The position numbers were made by a program, and so were the translations under genes. The notes beneath the pieces were generated by a model, which made no database searches, had not been told where the DNA came from, and saw only the letters and a list, made by a program, of their open reading frames with translations. Below are positions 7,312 through 15,010 of a stretch of 21,085 nucleotides of DNA, piece after piece. The stretch spans positions 1 to 21,085 of the forward strand of contig UROS01000019.1 of NCBI GenBank assembly GCA_900549445.1, given 5' to 3'. Origin of the DNA: an uncultured Porphyromonadaceae bacterium (GTDB taxonomy: Bacteria; Bacteroidota; Bacteroidia; Bacteroidales; Muribaculaceae). Position 1 is the first letter of the stretch. Every line of letters begins with the position of its first letter.

Positions 7312-8289
7312 TTAAACAACCTCTAAGTCAGAGATGGTGACTCTGTCGCCGTTCATGATGCCGAGCCGCAGTATCTGTGCGAATTCTTTTACTGCGGCCT
7401 GAGCCTTTACCGAGTTGCCGGCATCGTCGAGCGGCGGAGCGAAAGCGGCTATGCCAAGCACACCCGGTATTACGCCGAGCACGCCTCCGCCCACACCGCT
7501 TTTAGCCGGTACCCCGGAGGTGTAGAGCCAGTCGCCGGAATGCTGGTAGAATCCGACAGTTGCAATGAGAGTGGTGATTTTCGGCGCGATTGCCGGGTCG
7601 AACACCGTTTTGCGGGTTACAGGACTGATGCCTCCGCAGGCAATAGTGGCCGCCATTACGGCGAGCTGTTCCGAGGTTATGCCGAGGGAGCACTGGCGGG
7701 TATAGAGGTCGAGGCTCATTTCGGGGTCATCGTAGATGCGGTTGTAGTTTTTGAGCAGCCACGCTATCGCTCTGTTGTTGAAATTGGTGGCGCTTTCGCT
7801 GCGGTAAAGCTCGTCGATGAGTACCGGCGCCGAGCCGCAGAGGTCGGTGATGTTGTCGGTTATGGCTTTCCATTTGGCGTCGGAATTTCCCTTTGGGTTG
7901 ATCATTGAGCAGGCCGATATGGCGCCGGCGTTGACAAGGGGGGTGGACGGGTGGTCGTTCTCGAGAAGTATGGCGAAGATGGAGTTGAACGGAAGTCCGG
8001 TAGCATCGGCGCCGATGGCCTGCAGCACGCCTTCAGGGGTATGCTGGCGCATGGCCAATATGGCAGTCGGTACTTTCGACACGGATTCTATTCCGAAACG
8101 GTAGGTTGTGTCGCCGAAGTTGAAGGCCGTGCCGTCGGGCAGCATCACGCTCAGCCCGAAAAGCGAGGAGTCGATATTGGCCAGATACGGTATGTAGTCG
8201 GCATTTTTCCCTCCTGATATTCCGGAAGCGTGGTTGTAGGCCTGCAAAGCGGCTTCTTTTATCTGTTGGCGCGTGAGTATGATATCCAT
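7312..8289 (-). CDS. glsA: Glutaminase GlsA
   Basis: A 325-residue serine-dependent glutaminase of the beta-lactamase-like fold, converting glutamine to glutamate and ammonia. The catalytic S-x-x-K is Ser69-Val-Ser-Lys72 (FGIESVSKVPT). Other family blocks are FNSIFAIL, PLVNAGAIS, the Tyr-containing LYTRQCSLG region and PAKSGVGGGVLGVIPG near the C-terminus. The length is a little over the usual 300-310 residues. Between gadB and gadC, its job is most likely to supply glutamate, and the released ammonia also takes up protons. The ATG at 8289 follows directly after an intrinsic terminator (8303-8358), so expression may depend on read-through or on a promoter not recognised here. Confidence 0.95.
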   Translation of the reverse strand: MDIILTRQQIKEAALQAYNHASGISGGKNADYIPYLANIDSSLFGLSVMLPDGTAFNFGDTTYRFGIESVSKVPTAILAMRQHTPEGVLQAIGADATGLPFNSIFAILLENDHPSTPLVNAGAISACSMINPKGNSDAKWKAITDNITDLCGSAPVLIDELYRSESATNFNNRAIAWLLKNYNRIYDDPEMSLDLYTRQCSLGITSEQLAVMAATIACGGISPVTRKTVFDPAIAPKITTLIATVGFYQHSGDWLYTSGVPAKSGVGGGVLGVIPGVLGIAAFAPPLDDAGNSVKAQAAVKEFAQILRLGIMNGDRVTISDLEVV

Positions 8290-8302
8290 AATATAATTTA
8301 TT

Positions 8303-8358
8303 AAAAAAATCCGACAGCCGGCGCCCGACCGTAGTCAACGGTGGCCGCCGGCCGTCGG
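8303..8358 (-). terminator. Intrinsic terminator between gadB and glsA
   Basis: On the minus strand, 13-base arms (8358-8346 and 8323-8311, one mismatch) flank a loop with an inner ACCG/CGGT stem, and a run of seven T follows (8309-8303). This is a strong, GC-rich hairpin with a U-tract. It lies 87 bases after the gadB stop and ends only 13 bases before the glsA start codon, so it can end gadB transcripts or act as an attenuator for glsA-gadC. Confidence 0.85.
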
Positions 8359-8445
8359 GTAATTATGTAAGGGGGATTGTCGGTGGTGCAGACTTGGCTG
8401 TGTTGCCGACGGAGTGTTGAGCCGGTATCCCCCGTTTCAGCCGGT

Positions 8446-9882
8446 TTATTTGCCGGTGTGGTTGAATGTCTTTGCTACGAGAGGCACGTTTTTCTCCATA
8501 GAGATACGTGTGGGAGTCGGGTATTCGAGGGCGTTGAGTTCTGCAACGGCGAAGCGGATGTCGTTGAGGAGCTGGTCGGCCATGTCGCGGCTGAAGCCCT
8601 GCTTGCAGAGTACACGCATCACTACGATATTCTCGATATTGGCCGGGAGAGTGTAGGCCGGAACCATCCATCCCTTCTGAGCGAGTTTGTCCTGAAGGTC
8701 GAAAAGGGTCCATTTCGCAGCCTTCTGCACTTCAGGCTTCATGAGCCAGGTGAAGATGGGGTTGGGGACATCCGGCGAATAGGGCTGGAATTCAGGCATT
8801 GCGGATACCTGGGCGTGGAGATATTTGGCAACCGAGAGCGAGTTGAACTGAATGTTCTTGTAGCCTTCGAATCCGAGACGTATGAACTGATAGTACTGAC
8901 CGAGAATCTGGGCTGCAGGACGGGAGAAGTTGAGGCCGACCTGGCTGATTTCCGCGCCGAGGTAATTGACGCTGAACGACATTACGTCGGGCAGATATTT
9001 CTTGTCTTTCCATACCACCCATCCGAGTCCGGGATAAACGAGGCCGAATTTATGGCCGGATGTACTGATTGACAATACCCATTTGAGTCGGAAGTCCCAT
9101 TTTACCTCCGGGAACAGGAACGGCAGGATGAAGCCGCCTGTAGCTGCGTCGACGTGGATAGGAATGTCGTATCCGGTCTTTGCATTATATTCGTCGAGAG
9201 CTTTGTCGAGAGCTTCAACGTCGTCGTTCAGGCCGGTCCATGTCACACCCTGGATAGGCACGATACAGATCGTGTTTTCGTCGCACATCTTCAGTGCTTC
9301 TTCCGGATCGAGGGTGGTTTTCTCCAAAGTCAGGGGCACGGTACGCATCTCGATCTGCCAGAGCTGGGCGAATTTTTCCCATACTACCTGATAACCGGTA
9401 GAAATCACGAAATTAGGCTTGTCGAAGGGTTTGCCCTCTTTCTGCCGGCGTTCACGCCATCGTATCCAGGCTGCGATACCGCCGAGCATACAGGCTTCTG
9501 ACGAGCCGATTGCCAGGGCTCCGGTTTTCCATTTGGAAGTCTCAGGGGTATTCCAAAGATTGGCGATGATATTGATACACTTTCCGTTCATTACGGCAAC
9601 ACGCGGGTACTCCGTCTCATCGATATAATTGATGTTGATGGCCTCGTTCATGAGCCGGGTGGCGTATTCGTCCATGTAGGTGGTTACGAAAGTGGCGAGG
9701 TTCAGCCTGGGCTGGGTCTGGGCGAAGGTTTCGTCCTTTACCATCTGATAGGCGATTTCAGGAGTAGTGGGGCCGGCGGGGATGCGGTCAACGGGGGCTG
9801 CCTGAAGCATGGCGTCGGAACCGAAAACGTCGGTCTTGGCATCGCCATTGCGGAAATTGGGATCAAGATTCTGGTCGAGCAT
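8446..9882 (-). CDS. gadB: Glutamate decarboxylase GadB
   Basis: A 478-residue PLP enzyme turning glutamate into GABA and CO2 with uptake of a cytoplasmic proton. The PLP lysine is Lys278 in STSGHKFG, Asp245 in HVDAATGG contacts the cofactor ring nitrogen, and GSSEACMLGG binds the phosphate side. The C-terminus ends FNHTGK; His475 is placed like the C-terminal His465 of E. coli GadB, which closes the site at neutral pH, so pH control by the same means is plausible. Length is close to E. coli GadB (466). It is the first gene of the gad cluster, followed by a terminator and then glsA-gadC. The start is divergent from an AspT-type transporter gene. Confidence 0.96.
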   Translation of the reverse strand: MLDQNLDPNFRNGDAKTDVFGSDAMLQAAPVDRIPAGPTTPEIAYQMVKDETFAQTQPRLNLATFVTTYMDEYATRLMNEAININYIDETEYPRVAVMNGKCINIIANLWNTPETSKWKTGALAIGSSEACMLGGIAAWIRWRERRQKEGKPFDKPNFVISTGYQVVWEKFAQLWQIEMRTVPLTLEKTTLDPEEALKMCDENTICIVPIQGVTWTGLNDDVEALDKALDEYNAKTGYDIPIHVDAATGGFILPFLFPEVKWDFRLKWVLSISTSGHKFGLVYPGLGWVVWKDKKYLPDVMSFSVNYLGAEISQVGLNFSRPAAQILGQYYQFIRLGFEGYKNIQFNSLSVAKYLHAQVSAMPEFQPYSPDVPNPIFTWLMKPEVQKAAKWTLFDLQDKLAQKGWMVPAYTLPANIENIVVMRVLCKQGFSRDMADQLLNDIRFAVAELNALEYPTPTRISMEKNVPLVAKTFNHTGK

Positions 9883-10155
9883 AATAAATTTATGTTAGGT
9901 TTTAAAATAAATAATTTTCAGGCAGATAAATAAAATGCATTTTCCCGTGGAGAGCTACAGTTATTTAAGTCCTGTTTTCTGAGTTATAACATTGCCGTTG
10001 AAGTAAAAGTTTATGGAACCTTACAAAAAAAGAATTATTGCCGGACATTCTCTTATATAATGGTTTTACCTATATGGTGAGGGAACAAAACCGACGCCGC
10101 ATTGTTGAGTTTCTATAAGACTGTTTATTTGAAAATATATATCTGTTTGTCTGAA
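9883..10155. promoter_or_regulatory. AT-rich divergent region between gadB and the AspT-like gene
   Basis: These 273 bases separate the two diverging start codons and must carry promoters for both. They are clearly AT-richer than the genes. I found no exact TAnnTTTG box in either direction; near matches such as TTTATTTG before 10156 have one mismatch. An alternative sigma factor or an activator is possible. No RNA gene or credible small protein was seen. Confidence 0.5.
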
Positions 10156-11868
10156 ATGGATTGGATAGTAAATACATTGCGCGATAATCCGTCGCTTGCC
10201 GTGTTCCTGACTCTTGGAATCGGCTTTTTCATAGGACAGCTGAAGTTTAAGTCGTTCTCGCTGGGAACGGTGACTTCCGTGCTGCTGGTAGGTGTGGTTG
10301 TAGGACAGCTCGACATACCGGTTCCGGGCCCAATGAAGGATGTGTTTTTCCTGCTGTTCCTTTTTGCGATAGGCTATAGCGTCGGGCCGCAGTTTTTCCA
10401 TGCGCTCAAGGGCGACGGACTCAAGCAGGTGCTGTTTGCGGTGGTAGTATGCGTGCTGTGCCTGCTTTCAACATGGGGAGTTGCGCTTTGCATGGGATAC
10501 AATATCGGTGAGGCGGTAGGCCTCCTTGCGGGTTCGCAGACAATGTCGGGGGTGATCGGCGTAGGTACGGACACTATTAATTCTCTTGAAATATCCGATG
10601 CGGAGAAGCAGAAAATGATTGAGATGATACCGGTGTGCTACGCAGTTACCTACGTGTTCGGTACCATCGGCTCGGCCTATATCCTGGCAAATCTCGGGCC
10701 GTGGCTTCTCGGAGGCCTTAAAAAGGTGAAGGCTGAGACTGCTGAACTTGAAAAGACTCTCAACTATGGATCAGCCACGACCGATCCTAATTATATAAAG
10801 GCGCAACGTCCGGTTGTGTTCCGTGTCTACAAAGTGACGGACGCCTTTTTCTCCACGCCGCGCAGTGTGGATGAGGCTGAAGAGTATTTTACGCAGAAAG
10901 GGAGAACCATATATCTTGAACGGGTGCGCACTTCTTCAGACGGGAAAATCTACGATATAACTCCCGGACTTGACATTAAAATATCCGAGGGCGACGAAAT
11001 CGTGCTCAGCGGACGCCGTGAGTTCATAATCGGCGATGAGAGCTGGATCGGGCCGGAAGTTGAGGATTCCGCACTGGCTGATTTCATGGCCGAGGACATC
11101 GACGTAACCGTCGCTTCGAAGAGACTGGCCGGCATCACTGTCGATGAGCTCCGCAGGCAGAAATATATGTATGGTGTGGCGATAAAGGGCATAAGCCGCG
11201 GAGGAGTGGCGATACCGGTGCTCGCTCAGGTAAAGATACGGCGCGGTGACGTGATATCCGTTGTCGGGCTTGAGCGGGAAGTCAACGCGGCTGCCAAAGA
11301 AATAGGCTACGCCGACCGCCGGACTACGAAAACAGACCTCGTGTTCGTAGGCCTTGGAATATTCATCGGCGGACTGCTCGGGTCGCTGGCCATACACATA
11401 GGGAAAATCCCGCTGAGCCTGAGCGTCAGCGGCGGGGCGCTTATAGCAGGCCTCGTGCTCGGATGGCTTCGCTCCAAGCATCCTACTTTCGGCCGTCTGC
11501 CGAATTCAGCAGTGTGGCTTATGGACAATCTTGGTCTTAATATGTTTATCGCCGTGATCGGCATTTCCTCAGGGCCATCGTTTATTACGGGACTGAAAGA
11601 AGTCGGCCTCATACTTTTCCTGATGGGTGTGGTGGCCACCTCAATGCCCCTCATACTCGGCATGTTGATCGGGCGCCATATATTCAAATTCCCGTCGGCC
11701 ATAACACTCGGCTGCTGTGCGGGAAGCCGCACGACCACGGCTTCGCTTGGAGCCGTGCAGGATGCGATCGGCAGCTCCATACCTGCAATGGGGTATACCG
11801 TTACCTACGCCATTGGCAACACGCTGCTCATATTGTGGGGCGTAGTGATTGTGCTGATGATGAGTTGA
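10156..11868 (+). CDS. AspT/YidE-type antiporter with central TrkA_C-like region
   Basis: A 570-residue transporter of the aspartate:alanine exchanger (AAE) family. Membrane segments at about 1-190 and 395-570 form two related halves, each with the duplication signature: GLLAGSQTMSGVIGVGTD in the first and GCCAGSRTTTASLGAVQDA in the second. Between them a soluble region of about 200 residues contains two TrkA_C/RCK_C-like parts, ending in DITPGLDIKISEGDEIVLSG and VKIRRGDVISVVGLE. In lactic acid bacteria AspT exchanges aspartate for alanine made by decarboxylation. Here the partner decarboxylase nearby is GadB, so the substrate could be another acidic amino acid. The ATG at 10156 is preferred to a TTG at 10102. 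The cupin and hcp genes follow. Confidence 0.85.
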   Translation: MDWIVNTLRDNPSLAVFLTLGIGFFIGQLKFKSFSLGTVTSVLLVGVVVGQLDIPVPGPMKDVFFLLFLFAIGYSVGPQFFHALKGDGLKQVLFAVVVCVLCLLSTWGVALCMGYNIGEAVGLLAGSQTMSGVIGVGTDTINSLEISDAEKQKMIEMIPVCYAVTYVFGTIGSAYILANLGPWLLGGLKKVKAETAELEKTLNYGSATTDPNYIKAQRPVVFRVYKVTDAFFSTPRSVDEAEEYFTQKGRTIYLERVRTSSDGKIYDITPGLDIKISEGDEIVLSGRREFIIGDESWIGPEVEDSALADFMAEDIDVTVASKRLAGITVDELRRQKYMYGVAIKGISRGGVAIPVLAQVKIRRGDVISVVGLEREVNAAAKEIGYADRRTTKTDLVFVGLGIFIGGLLGSLAIHIGKIPLSLSVSGGALIAGLVLGWLRSKHPTFGRLPNSAVWLMDNLGLNMFIAVIGISSGPSFITGLKEVGLILFLMGVVATSMPLILGMLIGRHIFKFPSAITLGCCAGSRTTTASLGAVQDAIGSSIPAMGYTVTYAIGNTLLILWGVVIVLMMS

Positions 11869-11906
11869 TGACAATCCAAATTATTAACTATTAAAATATT
11901 AATATT

Positions 11907-12239
11907 GTGTTAAATACTGATTTTAAATTCGGGGAGGTTTTCCCGCTCGCCTCTCAGGTGGAGAAATGCGACGACAAGGTTGAATTCCAGAACATAATGA
12001 ACAACGGCAACGGAGGTGTAGTGCTTCTCGCGTTTAAGGCGGGACTCAACCTGGCAAAACACCTCGCTCCCGCCGAGGTGATGGTATATGCCCTTGAAGG
12101 GGAAGTGATTTTTACTATGAACGATCGTCCGCTCCGCCTTCTTCAGGGAGACTTTCTGCTTATGGGCGACGGTGTGCCTCATTCGGTTCATGCAGTAACC
12201 GATGCGAAGATTATGTTGGTAAAAATCAAACACGACTGA
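11907..12239 (+). CDS. Small cupin-domain protein
   Basis: A 110-residue single-domain cupin. Metal-ligand candidates are His52 and Glu57 in the first cupin box (AKHLAPAEVMVYALEGEV) and His92/His95 in the second (GDGVPHSVHA). The start is GTG at 11907 (MLNTDFKF); no better upstream start is available, and the next ATG would cut into the fold. It lies 38 bases after the transporter and 3 bases before hcp, so it is probably in one operon with hcp. Such small cupins near hcp may sense or bind a ligand, but no reaction can be assigned. Confidence 0.78.
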   Translation: MLNTDFKFGEVFPLASQVEKCDDKVEFQNIMNNGNGGVVLLAFKAGLNLAKHLAPAEVMVYALEGEVIFTMNDRPLRLLQGDFLLMGDGVPHSVHAVTDAKIMLVKIKHD

Positions 12240-12242
12240 GTT

Positions 12243-13895
12243 ATGGAAAATCCGGGAATGTTCTGCTATCAGTGTCAGGAAACTGCACGAGGCACAGGAT
12301 GTGAGATAAGAGGCGTATGCGGCAAGCAGCCTGAAACGTCGGCCCGCATGGATCTGCTGCTGTATGCCGTAAGGGGCGTGGCTCTGATCAATCGTGCTCT
12401 GCGGGAAAAGGGCGAACCGTCGCGCGAGGCAAGCCATCTGATAATTGACGCTCTTTTCACTACAATCACGAATGCCAATTTCGACAATCCGTCGCTCGAC
12501 GACTACATCCGCCGTGCATTCAGGGTCAAAAATCTGCTTGCCGGAACGGCGAAGAAACAGGGGATAGAACTTCCCGGTCTTCCGGAGGTGGAATTTTATG
12601 CCAGCCCCGAAGAAGCGGAGAAATACAAGTCGGTAACCGGTGTTCTTTCTGAGAAAAATGCCGATATCCGAGGCTTGAAACAGCTCGCCGTATACGGTTG
12701 CAAAGGTATGTCGGCCTACGCACGGCATGCAGCTAATCTCGGATTCGAGGATGAGGACGTGTATGCGATAATTGAGAACGCAATGGCAGAGACCGCACGC
12801 CCCGATGCAAGCGCCGACGAGCTGTTCTCGCTTGTGCTGAACGTAGGAGAAGGCGGCGTGAAGGTAATGGCTCTGCTCGACAGAGCGAATACCGAGAGCT
12901 ACGGCAATCCCGAAATTACGAAAGTCGACATAGGGGTGCGGAACCGTCCCGGAATCCTCATAAGCGGTCATGACCTCAAGGATCTTGAAGAATTGCTGGA
13001 GCAGTCGGCGGGCAAAGGAGTCGACGTCTATACTCACTCAGAAATGCTTCCGGCTCAATATTATCCTGCTTTCAGGAAATATCCCCATTTCGCCGGCAAT
13101 TATGGCAATGCGTGGTGGCGGCAGACCGAGGAGTTCGAAACTTTCAACGGCGTGTTCCTCTTCACCTCTAACTGTATCGTGCCGCCGCGTAAAAACTGCA
13201 CGTATCTCGACCGTGTATACACAACCGGAGTGGTCGGAATGCCCGGCACTCACCATATAGAGGAGGGGCGCGACGGCAACCCCAAAGATTTCACCGAACT
13301 CATAGCACGTGCGCAGAAATGTCCGCCACCCATGGAAATAGAGCACGGCGAAATCGTGGGCGGTTTTGCCCACCATCAGGTGCTGGAGCTGGCTCCGAAA
13401 ATCATCGATCTCATCAAGCGCGGGAAAATCCGCAAGTTTGTAGTAATGGCCGGATGCGACGGTCGTTTCCCCTCGCGTGACTATTACACTAAGTTTGCCG
13501 AGGCTCTTCCGGAAGATTGCGTCATACTGACGGCGGGATGTGCGAAATACCGTTACAACAAGCTTCCGCTGGGCGACATAGAGGGCGTTCCGCGTGTTCT
13601 CGATGCCGGGCAATGCAACGATTCGTATTCGCTCGTGAGAATAGCGCTCGCGTTGCGCGACGCCCTCAGGCTGAAGGATGTCAACGACCTGCCGATAGTC
13701 TATAATATCGCCTGGTATGAGCAGAAGGCAGTAATCGTGTTGCTCGCGCTGCTTGCGCTCGGGGTGAAAAACATCCACACGGGGCCAACACTCCCGGCGT
13801 TTTTCACACCTGATATTCTGAAAGTGCTTCAGGAGAAATTCAACATCGGTACAATATCGACCGTAGAAAACGACATCGCCACAATGATAAGCTGA
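12243..13895 (+). CDS. hcp: Hybrid cluster protein / hydroxylamine reductase Hcp
   Basis: A 550-residue hybrid cluster protein. The N-terminal cysteines Cys8, Cys11, Cys20 and Cys26 have spacing C-x2-C-x8-C-x5-C, the class I arrangement of anaerobes that holds a [4Fe-4S] cluster, not the longer spacing of enterobacterial class II. Hybrid-cluster ligands lie in HSEMLPAQYYP, FTSNCIVPP, ILTAGCAKYRYN and DAGQCNDSYS. Hcp reduces hydroxylamine in vitro and is thought to act as a nitric oxide reductase or in nitrosative stress. Length matches Desulfovibrio Hcp. No hcr reductase gene is present nearby; the electron donor is unknown. It follows the cupin gene by 3 bases and is closed by a terminator at 13981. 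Confidence 0.95.
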   Translation: MENPGMFCYQCQETARGTGCEIRGVCGKQPETSARMDLLLYAVRGVALINRALREKGEPSREASHLIIDALFTTITNANFDNPSLDDYIRRAFRVKNLLAGTAKKQGIELPGLPEVEFYASPEEAEKYKSVTGVLSEKNADIRGLKQLAVYGCKGMSAYARHAANLGFEDEDVYAIIENAMAETARPDASADELFSLVLNVGEGGVKVMALLDRANTESYGNPEITKVDIGVRNRPGILISGHDLKDLEELLEQSAGKGVDVYTHSEMLPAQYYPAFRKYPHFAGNYGNAWWRQTEEFETFNGVFLFTSNCIVPPRKNCTYLDRVYTTGVVGMPGTHHIEEGRDGNPKDFTELIARAQKCPPPMEIEHGEIVGGFAHHQVLELAPKIIDLIKRGKIRKFVVMAGCDGRFPSRDYYTKFAEALPEDCVILTAGCAKYRYNKLPLGDIEGVPRVLDAGQCNDSYSLVRIALALRDALRLKDVNDLPIVYNIAWYEQKAVIVLLALLALGVKNIHTGPTLPAFFTPDILKVLQEKFNIGTISTVENDIATMIS

Positions 13896-13901
13896 AAAAC
13901 C

Positions 13902-13972
13902 CTTGCGCTTAGAGGTTGTTTTAAACGATCTCTTATCGTTCGCAAGCAAAGTAGATGAGCATTTCAGCTCAT
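13902..13972 (+). other. Structured 3' region of hcp
   Basis: Two nested or adjacent hairpins lie between the hcp stop and the terminator. An outer CTTGCG (13902-13907) / CGCAAG (13941-13946) stem encloses AACGAT (13924-13929) / ATCGTT (13935-13940). A second hairpin has ATGAGC (13955-13960) / GCTCAT (13967-13972). No U-run follows either. They may stabilise the 3' end of the hcp mRNA or be remnants of an insertion. Confidence 0.4.
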
Positions 13973-13980
13973 TCTATTAC

Positions 13981-14023
13981 AGATAAAAATCCTGTAATTC
14001 GGAGAATTGCAGGATTTTTATCT
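13981..14023 (+). terminator. Strong hairpin terminator after hcp
   Basis: Perfect 14-base arms AGATAAAAATCCTG and CAGGATTTTTATCT enclose an inner AATTC/GAATT stem with a 3-base loop. The T-run is inside the right arm. The symmetry lets it work from both sides, so it may also end the abiE transcript arriving from the right. Confidence 0.85.
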
Positions 14024-14106
14024 CCTCCTGTTAAGTCCGGGGGTGTTTTAGACAATTTTATGACTGATTGTTAAGATCTAAATCCGGCTTCATGGCTATT
14101 CAGACT

Positions 14107-14976
14107 TTATTCCGGCGACTTTTGGAAATAGGCAATGAGCCTGTCAATACCTTTCTTATGTTTGGATGGATTTTCGGATTTCAGCTTTTCGATATTCTGT
14201 AGTTTCCAGCTTACTGAGGGGTAGTTGCTCAAATCTCCGGCGCAGCATTTACTCCAATCAGGATTGCCTTCCTCAAATGAAATGAGAAATGCTTTATCAT
14301 TATCAGTCAATCCTTGATTTACTACTTCAATCAGATTTAATCTCGCTTTTTGATAATTATCATAATTGAATGGTTCATCGGTCATTCCCTCAAACTGATT
14401 GTCGAGAGCCTCCCGCTGGTCAATCGGATTTGGATTTAAGGATTCAATGATTGGCTTGTCGCTTCCAAGAAGGCTGAGCATAAAGCCATTCTTGACTGCT
14501 CCGAAACCGTCAGATGTTATGCCTCTGCAATCGAACAGGTCCCGAGGATGCTGGCGACTGAGTGCTGCTGCAATCTTTCCACCATAAAGCTGACTCCATG
14601 ACACGATATTGGCAAAGCAACTCAACCCGAATTCCGCTTTTGCCTTTTCGCAAAGCTGTATTTTCTCGGTATTGCCTAAAATGCCTCTTTTGGTTCCGTT
14701 GACCTCAATCTTAATTGTGGTTCCGTCTTTGGTACACTGTAATTTCCATACATCCGGCTTATGGATGATGCGCATCCCGGGGACAGCCTTCTCTATTGCG
14801 GTTTTCAGTGCCGACAGACTCGAGTTGATGTTTGCAAGACTCGTATTCCGGTCTTCCAGCGGTATGTAAGTGATATCAATGTCGACGGAATACCTCGGAA
14901 GGTTCCTGTGGAAAAGATTTATAGCAGTTCCACCATGTACGGCGAAATCCCTTATCTTGAAAACAAGCGGCATCAC
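14107..14976 (-). CDS. abiEii: AbiEii toxin (nucleotidyltransferase), possibly interrupted
   Basis: A 289-residue AbiEii/DUF1814-type nucleotidyltransferase, the toxin of the type IV AbiE toxin-antitoxin and phage-defence system. Motifs: VHGGTAINL with SVDIDITY (metal ligands Asp-x-Asp), IKIEVNG, and LYGGKIAAALSR followed by HPRDLFD. Related enzymes (MenT) add nucleotides to tRNA 3' ends. The natural start should be ATG at 15018, overlapping the abiEi stop, giving MNDIYR; but codon 7 there is TGA (15000-14998), after which QVALLIRVMPLVF reads on in family style. Translation could restart at GTG 14976 or ATG 14973, just before the first motif. So the gene is either mildly truncated and active, or a fresh pseudogene. 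It is AT-richer than flanking genes. Confidence 0.85.
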   Translation of the reverse strand: MMPLVFKIRDFAVHGGTAINLFHRNLPRYSVDIDITYIPLEDRNTSLANINSSLSALKTAIEKAVPGMRIIHKPDVWKLQCTKDGTTIKIEVNGTKRGILGNTEKIQLCEKAKAEFGLSCFANIVSWSQLYGGKIAAALSRQHPRDLFDCRGITSDGFGAVKNGFMLSLLGSDKPIIESLNPNPIDQREALDNQFEGMTDEPFNYDNYQKARLNLIEVVNQGLTDNDKAFLISFEEGNPDWSKCCAGDLSNYPSVSWKLQNIEKLKSENPSKHKKGIDRLIAYFQKSPE

Positions 14977-15010
14977 TCTGATAAGGAGTGCGACCTGTCA
15001 GCGGTATATG

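Noticed and set aside
8311..8358. Riboswitch or T-box leader before glsA
   Set aside because: The region is explained by a simple terminator hairpin; there is no aptamer-sized structured region or T-box sequence before it.
11910..13037. Minus-strand open frame of 375 codons opposite cupin and hcp
   Set aside because: It spans two well-supported genes on the other strand and has no recognisable domain.
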